A DNA stretch of 64,000 bases, from assembly GCA_036496285.1 (NCBI GenBank), contig DASXLI010000036.1, positions 6,580 to 70,579 on the forward strand, in the 5' to 3' direction. The translations under genes were made by a program, and so were the position numbers. The stretch is from DP-19 sp036496285 (GTDB taxonomy: Bacteria > Desulfobacterota > Binatia > UTPRO1). Positions within the stretch are counted from its first letter, which is position 1. Each line of letters begins with the position of its first letter. Positions 42,233 to 50,860 of this stretch are shown one piece after another. Below the pieces are notes generated by a model. That model had not been told where the DNA came from. It saw only the letters and a list, made by a program, of their open reading frames with translations, and ran no database searches.

Positions 42233-44482
42233 GTGCCCCGTAGTCTCGCCAGGCACGCGCGCGCGACGCCCCTGCCGCCGACCGTCGATGTCGACGTCTT
42301 TCGCCAGATGGCGGACCGGTCGAACGAGGGGTTCTACCTGGTCGACCGGCGCGGCCGCTTCCTCTACGTCAACGCCAAGGGCCATGCGCAGATGGGCGGC
42401 TACACGATGGAGGAGCTGCTCTCCCTGACCGTCGCCGACATCTGTCCCGACATCTCCCAGGAGCAATTCGAGGAGAACATCGCCGCCGCGGCGCCGGGGC
42501 CGTTTCCGACCATGGAGGCCTGGACCCGCAGGAAGGATGGGTCGCTCTTCCTCTGCGAGGTGAGCACCGCCTCGCTCGAGTTCCGCGGCGAGCTCCAGCT
42601 CTTCGGCGTGGCGCGCGACGTCACCGAGCGCAACGCGGTCGAGGCGGTGCGCAAGCATCTCGCCCTGCGCCTCCTGCAGACGATCGAGGAGGAGCGCCAG
42701 CGCGTGGCGCGCGAGCTGCACGACGACGTCGGGCAGGCGCTCGCGACCATCGGCGTGCTGCTCGACGCGATCGAGATGGGACCGCCGGCCGTGCCCGAGT
42801 CCGTGCGGCCGTCGCTCGCCAGGACGCGCGCGACGATCGCGACGATCACGGAGTCGCTCGCGCGCATCGTACGCGAGTACCATCCCGCCGAGCTGCTCGG
42901 CCTCGGGCTCGAGGACACGCTGCGCGCGCACACGCGACACTTTGCCGAGCGCCACGGGCTCGCGCTGCGCCTCGACACCGAGCCGGTGGAAGGGGTGCTG
43001 ACGCCCGAGCAGGAGCTGCACGTGTATCGGGTCGTGCAGGAGGCGCTCGTGAACGTCGCCCGCCACGCGCGCGCCCGCTCGGTCGACGTGGCGCTCACCC
43101 GCGAGGCCGAGCGGCTCGTCGTCCGCGTGCGCGACGACGGCGCGGGCATCGTCGAGGGCGGCGCGACGGACGCGACCGGGGCCGAGGCGTCGACGCACGG
43201 CATCGGCCTCGTCACGATGCGCGAGCGCGCGACGCTCCTGCAGGCGGAGCTCTCCGTCGAGAGCGCGGACGGGAAGGGTACGACGGTGCAGCTCGTCGTG
43301 CCGCTGGCCGGTGCCGACGCCGTCCCGCCGCCACCCGCCGGCGACCTGCCGCCTGCCTTCGATCCGGCCGATCCGCTGCCGGCGAAGCGCGGCGCGCCCG
43401 CGCTCAAGGGGCCCGCGCGCGGGCCGCTGCCCGAGGCGCTCGACCGGGAAGTGTTCCGCCGGATGGCGGACATGGCGAGCGAGGCGCTGATGCTCGCCGA
43501 CCACGACGCGCGCTTCGTCTACGTCAACGACCGCGCCTGCACGCTGTCCGGCTTCAGCCGCGACGAGCTGCTCACGATGCGGATCTCGGACCTCAATCCG
43601 GATTTCCCGCTCGACGTCTGGAAGAAATGGTCGGCGACGACGCGCGGCGCGGTCCCGCCCTTCGAGTCGCGCCACTGGTGCAAGGACGGCTCGCTGACCC
43701 CGGTCGAGATCAGCGCCGCGCGCATCGAGCGGCCGGGCGATCCGTACTTCTTCGCCGTGATCCGCGACATCCGCGACCGCAAGGAGACGGAGGCGGCGCA
43801 GCACGGCTTCACCCGCCGGCTGCTGCACACGCTCGAGGCGGAACGGCGCCGGGTCGCGCGCGAGCTGCACGACGAGGTCGGGCAGGGGATCGCCGCGGTC
43901 GGCGTCCTGCTGCACACGCTCGAGCGCACCCCGGGCTCGATTCCCGAGAGCCTCGACCGCGAGCTCGCCGCGACCTACGCGACGATCCGTCAGATCACCG
44001 AGTCCGTTGCGCGCATCGTGCGCGACTACCATCCCGCCGACCTGCTGGCGCTCGGCCTCGAGGAGACGGTGCGCACCCACGCGTGCCAGTTCGCGCAGCG
44101 TCACGGGCTCGAGCTGCGGCTCGCCACCATTCCGACGGACGGCCTGCTCTCGGACGAGAGCGCGCTGCACGTCTACCGCATCGTGCAGGAGGCGCTGGCC
44201 AACGTCGCGCGCCACGCGCACGCCCGCCGCGTCAGCGTGCGGCTGGTGAAGCGCTGGCGGCGCATCGTCGTGAGCGTGCGCGACGACGGCATCGGCTTCG
44301 AGCCGGCCCGCACGCGCGCTGGCCGCTTGGGGCTGGTCGCGATGCGCGAGCGCGCCGCGCTCATGGGCGGCGTGCTCGACATCCGCTCGCGCCCGCGCCG
44401 CGGCACCGACGTCCGTCTGACGGTCGATGTCGCGAGCACGCGCGGCGCGGCTCGTGCACGCGCGGCCGGATCGAGGGGGTGA
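42233..44482 (+). CDS. Single-chain double sensor histidine kinase (PAS-HisKA_3-HATPase x 2)
   Basis: 749 residues, soluble (no membrane segment). The NarL/DegS-type kinase unit is present twice. Unit 1: PAS (about 20-135), HisKA_3 with His163 in RVARELHDDVGQAL, and HATPase with Asn274 (VVQEALVNVARHA) and DDGAGI. Unit 2: PAS (about 403-515), His546 in RVARELHDEVGQGI, Asn657 in VVQ-like IVQEALANVARHA and DDGIGF. Both units keep the phospho-His and ATP-lid motifs, so both may be active. Intramolecular or intermolecular phosphorylation is possible. No response regulator is encoded next to it. GTG 42233 lies 6 bases after a -10 box. Confidence 0.88.
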   Translation: MPRSLARHARATPLPPTVDVDVFRQMADRSNEGFYLVDRRGRFLYVNAKGHAQMGGYTMEELLSLTVADICPDISQEQFEENIAAAAPGPFPTMEAWTRRKDGSLFLCEVSTASLEFRGELQLFGVARDVTERNAVEAVRKHLALRLLQTIEEERQRVARELHDDVGQALATIGVLLDAIEMGPPAVPESVRPSLARTRATIATITESLARIVREYHPAELLGLGLEDTLRAHTRHFAERHGLALRLDTEPVEGVLTPEQELHVYRVVQEALVNVARHARARSVDVALTREAERLVVRVRDDGAGIVEGGATDATGAEASTHGIGLVTMRERATLLQAELSVESADGKGTTVQLVVPLAGADAVPPPPAGDLPPAFDPADPLPAKRGAPALKGPARGPLPEALDREVFRRMADMASEALMLADHDARFVYVNDRACTLSGFSRDELLTMRISDLNPDFPLDVWKKWSATTRGAVPPFESRHWCKDGSLTPVEISAARIERPGDPYFFAVIRDIRDRKETEAAQHGFTRRLLHTLEAERRRVARELHDEVGQGIAAVGVLLHTLERTPGSIPESLDRELAATYATIRQITESVARIVRDYHPADLLALGLEETVRTHACQFAQRHGLELRLATIPTDGLLSDESALHVYRIVQEALANVARHAHARRVSVRLVKRWRRIVVSVRDDGIGFEPARTRAGRLGLVAMRERAALMGGVLDIRSRPRRGTDVRLTVDVASTRGAARARAAGSRG

Positions 44483-44484
44483 GC

Positions 44485-44919
44485 ATGACCGCGCAATGCC
44501 TCTGCGGCGACGTGCGGATCGAGATCACCGGCAAGCTCGGCCCGCTCGTCTACTGCCATTGCTCGCGTTGCCGAAAGGCGCAGGGGACCGCGTTCTCCGC
44601 CAACACCGACGTACGCCGGACCTACTGGCGCTGGATCGCGGGCGAGGCGGCCGTCCGCGAGTACGAGTCGTCGCCCGGCGTGTTCCGCGCTTTCTGCGGA
44701 CGCTGCGGCTCGCCGATCTACAGCCGGCGTCCGGCTGCGCCTGACATCCTGCGCCTCCGTCTCGGCATCCTGGACGACGACCCCGGGCGTCGCTCGCTCG
44801 CGCACTTCCACGTCGCCTCCAGGGCGCCGTGGTTCGCGATCAGCGACGACCTGCCGCAGTTCGCCGGCGGCCCCGAGGAGCACGCGGAGGAAATCGCGCG
44901 CTTGCGCGGGCCGCGTTGA
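44485..44919 (+). CDS. GFA family (formaldehyde-activating enzyme-like) zinc protein
   Basis: 144 residues. Zinc ligands of the glutathione-dependent formaldehyde-activating family are visible: CLCGDV, CHCSRCRKAQG and FCGRCGSPIY. Members of this broad family often have unknown substrates; the name does not prove formaldehyde use. ATG 44485 is 2 bases after the kinase stop with GAGGGGG just upstream, so it is co-transcribed. Confidence 0.85.
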   Translation: MTAQCLCGDVRIEITGKLGPLVYCHCSRCRKAQGTAFSANTDVRRTYWRWIAGEAAVREYESSPGVFRAFCGRCGSPIYSRRPAAPDILRLRLGILDDDPGRRSLAHFHVASRAPWFAISDDLPQFAGGPEEHAEEIARLRGPR

Positions 44920-44950
44920 ATGGCCCGCGGATCGATGCCATGGAGGAAAC

Positions 44951-45241
44951 ATGTGCCGGAACATCAAGACCCTCCACAACTTCGAGCCTCCCGCGACCCA
45001 TGAGGAGGTCCACGCCTCGGCGCTGCAGTTCGTCCGCAAGCTGAGCGGCTTCACCCGGCCGTCGAAGGCGAACGAGGCGGCGTTTGCGCACGCCGTCGAC
45101 GAGGTGACGCGGGTCGCGCACGATCTCCTCGACGCGTTGGTGACCCACGGGCCGCCGCGCGACCGCGAGGTCGAGGCGACGAAGGCGCGGGCGCGCGCCG
45201 CGCAGCGCTTCGGCGCCGAAGGCGCGCGGAGCGCCCCGTAG
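44951..45241 (+). CDS. DUF2277 domain protein
   Basis: 96 residues. MCRNIKTLHNFEPPATHEEV and ALQFVRKLSGFTRPS are diagnostic of DUF2277, a small conserved family of unknown function. GGAGG lies 4 bases before ATG 44951. It stops 5 bases before the next gene. Confidence 0.9.
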   Translation: MCRNIKTLHNFEPPATHEEVHASALQFVRKLSGFTRPSKANEAAFAHAVDEVTRVAHDLLDALVTHGPPRDREVEATKARARAAQRFGAEGARSAP

Positions 45242-45246
45242 CCGAC

Positions 45247-45930
45247 GTGCTGGCGGAGCTCGGTCCGGGCATCTGGACCGTCGATCGCCGGCAGCGCTTC
45301 TACGGCCTCGAGGTCGGGACGCGCATGACGGTGCTGCGCCTCGCCGACGACGCGCTCCTCCTGCATTCGCCGGTGCAGCTCGACGCCGACGTACGCCGCG
45401 CGCTCGACGCGATCGGCCGGGTGCGGTACGTCGTCGCGCCGAATCGCGTGCATCATCTCTACGCCGGCGAGGTCGCCGCGAGCTATCCGGAGGCGCGTCT
45501 CTGGATCGGCCCGGGGCTCGAGCGCAAGCGGCCGGACCTCCGCTACGTCGCCATCCTGGGCGACGAGGCGCCGGCCGAATGGCGCGACGAGGTGTCGCAG
45601 GTCTTCTTCCGCGGCCGGCCCTACGAGAACGAGGTCGTCTTCTTCCATCGTCCGAGCCGGACGCTGATCCTGTGCGACCTCGCCTTCAACTTCGGTCCGA
45701 GCGCGGCGCTGCCGACGCGCGTCTTCATGTCGCTCTTGCGGAGCTACGGCCACTTCGGGCCGTCGACGCTCGATCCGTGGCTGATCCGCGACCGCGCCGC
45801 CGCGCGCGCCTGTATGCAGCGCATCCTCGACTGGGACTTCGACCGGGTGATCGTCGCGCACGGCGACGTCCTGGAGCGCGGTGGACGCGAGGCGTTGCGC
45901 CGGGGCTACGCGTGGCTCCTCGCCGACTGA
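45247..45930 (+). CDS. DUF4336 domain protein (metallo-beta-lactamase-like fold)
   Basis: 227 residues. LRLADDALLLHSPVQLDADV, VVAPNRVHHLYAGEVAASYP and HRPSRTLILCDLAFNF follow the DUF4336 pattern, a lactamase-like fold with several metal-type His/Asp but not the full HxHxDH set. Hydrolase role is guessed. GTG 45247 is 5 bases after the DUF2277 stop. Confidence 0.8.
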   Translation: MLAELGPGIWTVDRRQRFYGLEVGTRMTVLRLADDALLLHSPVQLDADVRRALDAIGRVRYVVAPNRVHHLYAGEVAASYPEARLWIGPGLERKRPDLRYVAILGDEAPAEWRDEVSQVFFRGRPYENEVVFFHRPSRTLILCDLAFNFGPSAALPTRVFMSLLRSYGHFGPSTLDPWLIRDRAAARACMQRILDWDFDRVIVAHGDVLERGGREALRRGYAWLLAD

Positions 45931-46415
45931 CGGTCTCACGGCTCGAGGAGCTGCCGTGTCCCTCGTGCGGCGCGTATCTCGAGCGCGGCAAGGGGCGGCA
46001 TGGCCTCGTCTGGCTCTGCCGCGCGTGCCGCGCCGGCGCCGTGACCCTGCCGATCCTGCGCCAGGTCGCGCCGCGCGCCTTCGTGAACGGCCTCTGGCAG
46101 GCGGCGCTGCACGACGGCCGCCCCTCGGCGGCGCGCTGCCCGGCGTGTGGCCAGCCCTTCACCGGCTTCGCGCGCGGCGACGTCGCCGCGCGGATCAAGG
46201 TGTGCGTGCGCTGCTTCTGGGTGTGGTTCGGCGCCGAGACGCTGCTGGCCTTCTCGGCGCCGGTCGCGCTGCCGCCGCCGCCCCTCGGCGCCGGCGCGCG
46301 GCGCGATGCGGTCGCGTCGGGGGCCGCCGCACGGCGCGTGCTCGGCGCGCTCGGCGCCGGCGAGCTGGCGGCGGCGCTGCCCCCGGCGAGGCCGCGCCGC
46401 CGCCGTTCCGACTAG
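45912..46415 (+). CDS. Double zinc-ribbon protein
   Basis: 167 residues with two zinc ribbons: CPSCGAYLERG with CRACRAG, and CPACGQPF with CVRCFWVWF. The same arrangement occurs at the N-terminus of some rhomboid proteins, but no rhomboid domain follows here. GTG 45912 overlaps the DUF4336 end by 19 bases; the Cys-rich part begins soon after, at about residue 13. The Ala/Pro/Arg-rich C-terminus overlaps the convergent VIT/VWA gene by 4 bases. Confidence 0.7.
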   Translation: MAPRRLTVSRLEELPCPSCGAYLERGKGRHGLVWLCRACRAGAVTLPILRQVAPRAFVNGLWQAALHDGRPSAARCPACGQPFTGFARGDVAARIKVCVRCFWVWFGAETLLAFSAPVALPPPPLGAGARRDAVASGAAARRVLGALGAGELAAALPPARPRRRRSD

Positions 46416-48872
46416 CGCACGCCGTCCGACGACTCCGCGACGCGTTGCACTCCGCCGAGCGCCGTGAGCGCCGCGAGGCGTCCCGGCTCGATCGTGCCGA
46501 TGACCAGGCGGCCTTTCGTCTCGGTGATCGCGAGGCCCGCGGCCTCGAGCGCGGCGCGCATCTCGCCGGCGCGCTCGCGCAGCCGCACGCGGACGGTGAC
46601 GCGTCCACCCGTGACACGGACCGACGCGACGCTCGGGTCGGTCAGGAGCGTGACCAGCCCAAACGAGAGCTTGGCGCGTACGGCGTCGTCGAGCTGCGCG
46701 AGCTGACGCCGATCCTCCTCGTGCGTCGGCGCCGCGGCCGCGGGGGAGTCGGCGCGCCGGTGCTTCATGAGGCTGTCGAGCGCGGGGCCGCTCGGCTCCT
46801 GCGCGCCTCCCATCTCCGCGCGGCTCGCCGGCGCCGCCGCGAGCCGGTTGACCTTGCCCGCCGCGACCGCGTCGCGCGCCCCGGCGCCGAATACGCCCTC
46901 GTAGCTCACCCCGTCCGGCATCGCGACCTCGACGGTCTCGGTGTGCTGCTTCCCGCCCTCGTTCACGACGCGGTCCTCGACCGCGACGAACGAGGTGAAC
47001 TGGGTCATGAGGCGATGCGCGAGCGCCAGCGAGACGATCTCCTCGCGGATGGCGTCGGGCACCTCGCCGCGCTGCGCGGCGCCGAGGTCGCGCGCCATCA
47101 GATCGTCGACCCGCGCGCGCGCCCACATCGAGGCGATGGCGGCGTGCTCGGGCGCGGCGGCGGGCAGCGTCACGTCGAGGACCTGGCGGTACGGTTGTCC
47201 GGCGCGATAGCCCTGCAGCACGACCTGGCCCTTCCCCGGCGCACGGTAGCGCGCGTGGATGACGAGCGGGCGCTCCGCCCAGACGTCCGACGGCTCGGAC
47301 GGGGTGACGTCGGTCACGTCGAGACCGGGAAACTCGAGCCGCACGTCGGTGAGCGCGGGGGCGGCGATCTTCTCGTAGAAGCGCGCGGCGACCTTCTCGC
47401 CGGGGTCGGACAGCAGCACGTAGTCGGGCTCGCCGCCGCCCTCGCGCGCCATGCCGTCGATGAGGAAGCGGTTCACCGCGTTGCCGGTGCCGAACGGGAA
47501 CCAGCGCGAGGTGCCGCGCAGCGCCCGCACCATGCCGAGGATCTCGAAGTCGTTGCCGACGTAGCCGTCGGTCATGAAGGTCACGATGCGCAGGCGATGC
47601 GCGTCGGCGGGGATCGCGCACGCCGCGCGGACGGCGTCGGCCATCATCGTGCCGCCGTTCGCCTCGAGCGTGGCGATGTGCGCGCGGGCGCGCTGCTTCG
47701 CCGACTCGGTCGCGAGCTCGGGCGCTGCGAAGAGCACGTTGGCGGTCGAGCCGAAGTCGATGATCTGGAAGGTGTCGCTCGGGTTCAGGTGGTCGAGGAT
47801 CCAGGACATCGTCTCCTTCGCCTTCTGCAACGGCAGGCCGGCCTGCGAGCCCGAGCGGTCGATCACGAAGACGAGTTCCTTCGGGGCGGCCTCGCGCGGC
47901 GCGACGTGGCGCGGCGGCACGAGCACGACGCTCAGGTAGCCGTCACCGGCGCCGTCGCGATGGGCGAGGTAGCCGCTCCGCACGGTGTCCTCGGCGACCG
48001 CGTACCGCAGGACGAAGTCGCGGTTCGGAATCTCGGCGCGGTCGCGCAGGCGGACGCGCGCCAGGTTCGGCCCCGGCCGCTCGACGTCGACCTCGTGCAG
48101 CGGCGCGGTGACGTCGAGGATCGGCACGCCGGCGTCGATCGTCGCCGCGATGTCGATGTCGTGGCCCGGGCGCGTGCCGGGCGCGACGACCGGCGGGGTG
48201 ATGCGCGACGCGTCGGGGACGTCGGTCGTGTCGTCGGCCCAGCCCGTGCCGCTCGCCCCGGTCGGCGCGCCCGGGATGAAGCGCGGCCCGACGACGGTCG
48301 GGAACGCCAGCTCGAAGGCGCCGCCGGCGTACCGAAGCGGCTCGACGTAGGTGATCTCGATCTCGACCGAGGCGCCCGGCATGAGGTTGGCGAGCGCCTG
48401 GGTGAAGATGTTCGGACGCTCCTGGTCGAGGAGTGCCGCCACCTGGCCGTGCGCGCGCGTCCTCGTAGACCCGGCGCGCCTCCTCGCGGCGCTTGATCTC
48501 GCCGCGGACGACGCGGTCGCCGGTGCGCATGGTCATCGCGTCGACGGCGGCGTGCTCGGAGAGCGGAAAGGTATAGATCGCCTCGACGGGCGTGGCGAAT
48601 CGGCTCTCGAACGTCTGCGTCACCGTGACCCGCGCGACGAAGCCGGCCACGTCGATCGCGACGCTCGTGTGCTTCAGCGGGCAGGCGCCGAGGGACTTGC
48701 CGTCGGGTCCGATCGCGTCGAGCGTGCCCGGCGGTGCATCCGGCGGGGCGGCGGCGCGCGCTGCCCCGGGCGAGATGGCGCGCAGCAGGGCGAGACTGAT
48801 GAGCAGCGCCGCCAGCGCGGCGCGGCCGTGGGCGCGTGGCGGCCGCGCGGTCCGTGCTGTGAAGGTCGTCAT
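46412..48872 (-). CDS. VIT and VWA domain surface protein, apparent frameshift
   Basis: About 820 residues if joined. The 5' frame (ATG 48872, GGAGG 8 bases before it) gives a signal peptide (..PGAARAAAP) and a VIT domain (FVARVTVTQTFESRFATPVE, IYTFPLSEHAAVDAMTM, EARRVYEDAR). The VIT domain then continues in another frame (HGQVAALLDQERPNIFTQAL) and a VWA domain follows with a MIDAS motif (VFVIDRSGSQ, GGTMMADAV, FMTDGYVG). The switch is in a GC dinucleotide run near plus 48450-48460; two bases seem missing. It may be a sequencing error, a real mutation or a phase-variable site. Adjacent to an ECF sigma and a zinc-finger anti-sigma. Confidence 0.8.
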
Positions 48873-49006
48873 GGCAAAGTCCTCCTGTGCGGCGCGTTCG
48901 CGACCGCGGTCGTGTCTCTCACCGCGATAGGTCGGCCGGCCGCGGGAAATCGGATCCTGGGCGCGCAACCGGCCGTACCGCCGCGCCTTTGAGGGTGGAC
49001 CGACGA

Positions 49007-49035
49007 TTGTGCCGTGGGCCGGGACGGCCTACGGA
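49007..49035 (+). promoter_or_regulatory. Possible promoter of the sigma factor gene
   Basis: TTGTGC at 49007-49012, 17-base spacer, TACGGA at 49030-49035; leader would be about 6 bases. Weak boxes; an ECF-type autoregulated promoter is not recognised. Confidence 0.3.
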
Positions 49036-49047
49036 TGAACGAGGACG

Positions 49048-49599
49048 ATGGCGCCCACGCCCGACGACTGGCCCGCGACGCTCGATGCGCTCCTCGCCGG
49101 CGATCGCGCCGCGTTCATGAAGCTGAACCGGCTCGTGACCGGCTTCCTCGTGCGCCTGCGTGCCTACGACTTCCGCGACGAGTGGGACGACCTGCGCCAG
49201 GAGGTGATCCTCTCCGTCGTCGAGAGCGCGCGCGCCGGCCGGCTGCGCGACACGCAGGCGTTCCTCGGCTACGTCCGCATCATCACCCGCAACAAGTTCG
49301 TCGATCGCGTGAAGACGCGGGTGCGCCGGCACGAGGGCGAGACGCTGCCCTGGGAGGACGCGCTCGCGGCGCACGCGACGTCGGACGACCACGCGGCGGA
49401 CGCGCGCGAGCTCTGGCTTGCCGTGCGGGATCTGCCGTCGGAGCAGCAGCAGGTGCTCGACGGCGTCTACCGCGACGGCAAGACCTACGAGGCCGTGAGT
49501 GCCGAGACCGGCATCCCGCTCGGCACCATGAAGCGCCGCCTACGCGACGCGCTCATGGCGCTACGGCGGCGATTCGGCGAGGATGGCGAGCGTGGGTGA
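49048..49599 (+). CDS. ECF-family RNA polymerase sigma factor
   Basis: 183 residues. Region 2 (DEWDDLRQEVILSVVESARA, then FLGYVRIITRNKFVDRVKTR) and region 4 (LWLAVRDLPSEQQQVLDGVY, TYEAVSAETGIPLGTMKRRL) are both complete. It should direct polymerase to a regulon, perhaps including the VIT/VWA gene divergent on its 5' side. The zinc-finger membrane protein 48 bases downstream is the probable anti-sigma factor. ATG 49048 has GAGG 3 bases upstream (short spacing). Confidence 0.9.
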   Translation: MAPTPDDWPATLDALLAGDRAAFMKLNRLVTGFLVRLRAYDFRDEWDDLRQEVILSVVESARAGRLRDTQAFLGYVRIITRNKFVDRVKTRVRRHEGETLPWEDALAAHATSDDHAADARELWLAVRDLPSEQQQVLDGVYRDGKTYEAVSAETGIPLGTMKRRLRDALMALRRRFGEDGERG

Positions 49600-49647
49600 G
49601 CCGTTTTCCGCCCCGCGGGCGACCTTCTCCGGGAGGACGCGCGCGCG

Positions 49648-50844
49648 ATGAGCTGCCACCGGGCATTCGACATCGATATCGTCGCGTTCGTCGGCGGCGC
49701 GCAGGCCACCGAGTGGACCGACTTCCGCGCCCACTACCGGGGGTGCGCCGACTGCGCCGCCGAGGTGCGCGCCTGGACCGAGCTGCACGAGGCTCTGCAC
49801 GCGGGCGGCGCCGCGGGGTCGGCGCACCCGGCACCGGAGCGTCTCGCGGCATACGCCGAGGCCGCGCACGGCCTCGCCGTCGCCGAGCGGGAGGCGATCG
49901 AAGCGCATCTCGGCGGGTGCCGGCCGTGCACCGACGAGCTCACCACGCTCCGTCGCTTCGACTTCGCGGCGCTGACGCGGGCCGCCGCGCGTCCCGCCGC
50001 CTTGCAGCGCGCTGCTGGTATGGCGCGCGGCGGCGAGCGCGCACGGCGTGGGCCCGTCGCGCGGCTCGTCCGTCATCCGGCGTTCGCGTACGCCGTCGTC
50101 CTGCTGTTCCTCGTCCCCGTGGCGCTCTCCGAGCGCCACCTCCTGTCTACGCCGCCGGCGCGCTCGCTCACGAACGAGACCGCAAAGCGGGAGACCGCAA
50201 AGCAGGACGCCCCGGTCGACGTCGACCGGCTCGAGGGGGCGCTGCACGATCTCTCCCCCCGCGCGAACGACGCGGCCGCGCCTGCCGCGCCGCCGGCGGA
50301 GCGTGCGCCCGGTGCTGCGCAAGCGCCGCCGGCCGCGGCGCGACGCATGCCGTCGGCGGGGGGCGAAGCGAGGATCGCGGCCGCTCCGCCGCCGGCCGCG
50401 GCCAAGGCGGCCCCGGCGGCCGGGGCGGCGAGCGTTGCCGCGGCTCGCGAGCGTGACGATCGTGCCGGCGCGGCGGCGCTCGCGCTCCGCGCGGACGCCG
50501 ACGTCGAGGTGCGCGCCGGCGCCGTCGTGGGGGCGCTCCACCTGCGCGTGCCGGTCGCCAGTTTCGGGCCGGTCGAGGTGCGCGTCGTCGGTCCGGGAAA
50601 GGAACGCGAGCTCCGCCAGCAGTTCGCGGCGGCGTCCGCCGACGCCAGCGCGCCGCCGTCGCTCGACGTCGTCGTGCCCGCGGCCTGGCTCGTCCGCGGC
50701 GCCTACGTCGTCGAGGTGACGCCGGCTGCGGACGCGGGCGCCGCCGCCGCGCAAGAGGAGCGCGCCGCGCACGCGGATGGTATGCTCATGAAGCACCGGC
50801 GGGAATCGGCGGCAGCGTCGCGTTTCACGTTCACCGTGCGCTAG
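49648..50844 (+). CDS. Membrane anti-sigma factor with two zinc-finger modules
   Basis: 398 residues. Two anti-sigma zinc fingers of the His-x3-Cys-x2-Cys type are seen: HYRGCADC (about 29-36) and HLGGCRPC (about 87-94). One membrane segment (AFAYAVVLLFLVPVALS, about 148-164) leads to a Pro/Ala-rich periplasmic part and a C-terminal domain of beta character. The cytosolic end should hold the ECF sigma factor. A LMKHRR sequence near the C-terminus also occurs in the VIT/VWA protein with the same DNA (17 bases). ATG 49648 has GGGAGGAC upstream. Confidence 0.82.
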   Translation: MSCHRAFDIDIVAFVGGAQATEWTDFRAHYRGCADCAAEVRAWTELHEALHAGGAAGSAHPAPERLAAYAEAAHGLAVAEREAIEAHLGGCRPCTDELTTLRRFDFAALTRAAARPAALQRAAGMARGGERARRGPVARLVRHPAFAYAVVLLFLVPVALSERHLLSTPPARSLTNETAKRETAKQDAPVDVDRLEGALHDLSPRANDAAAPAAPPAERAPGAAQAPPAAARRMPSAGGEARIAAAPPPAAAKAAPAAGAASVAAARERDDRAGAAALALRADADVEVRAGAVVGALHLRVPVASFGPVEVRVVGPGKERELRQQFAAASADASAPPSLDVVVPAAWLVRGAYVVEVTPAADAGAAAAQEERAAHADGMLMKHRRESAAASRFTFTVR

Positions 50845-50852
50845 CGTAGCAT
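50823..50852 (+). promoter_or_regulatory. Possible leaderless promoter of rlmJ
   Basis: TTTCAC at 50823-50828, 18-base spacer, TAGCAT at 50847-50852, eight bases to GTG 50861. Lies within the end of the anti-sigma gene. Confidence 0.35.
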
Positions 50853-50860
50853 CGCCGGCC

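Noticed and set aside
42038..44221. 727-codon minus-strand open frame opposite the kinase
   Set aside because: Composition is that of an antisense shadow (Arg, Ala, Val, His); the kinase motifs are on the plus strand.
45881..48496. 871-codon plus-strand open frame across the VIT/VWA gene
   Set aside because: Antisense shadow; the minus strand has the signal peptide, VIT and VWA motifs even though broken by a frameshift.
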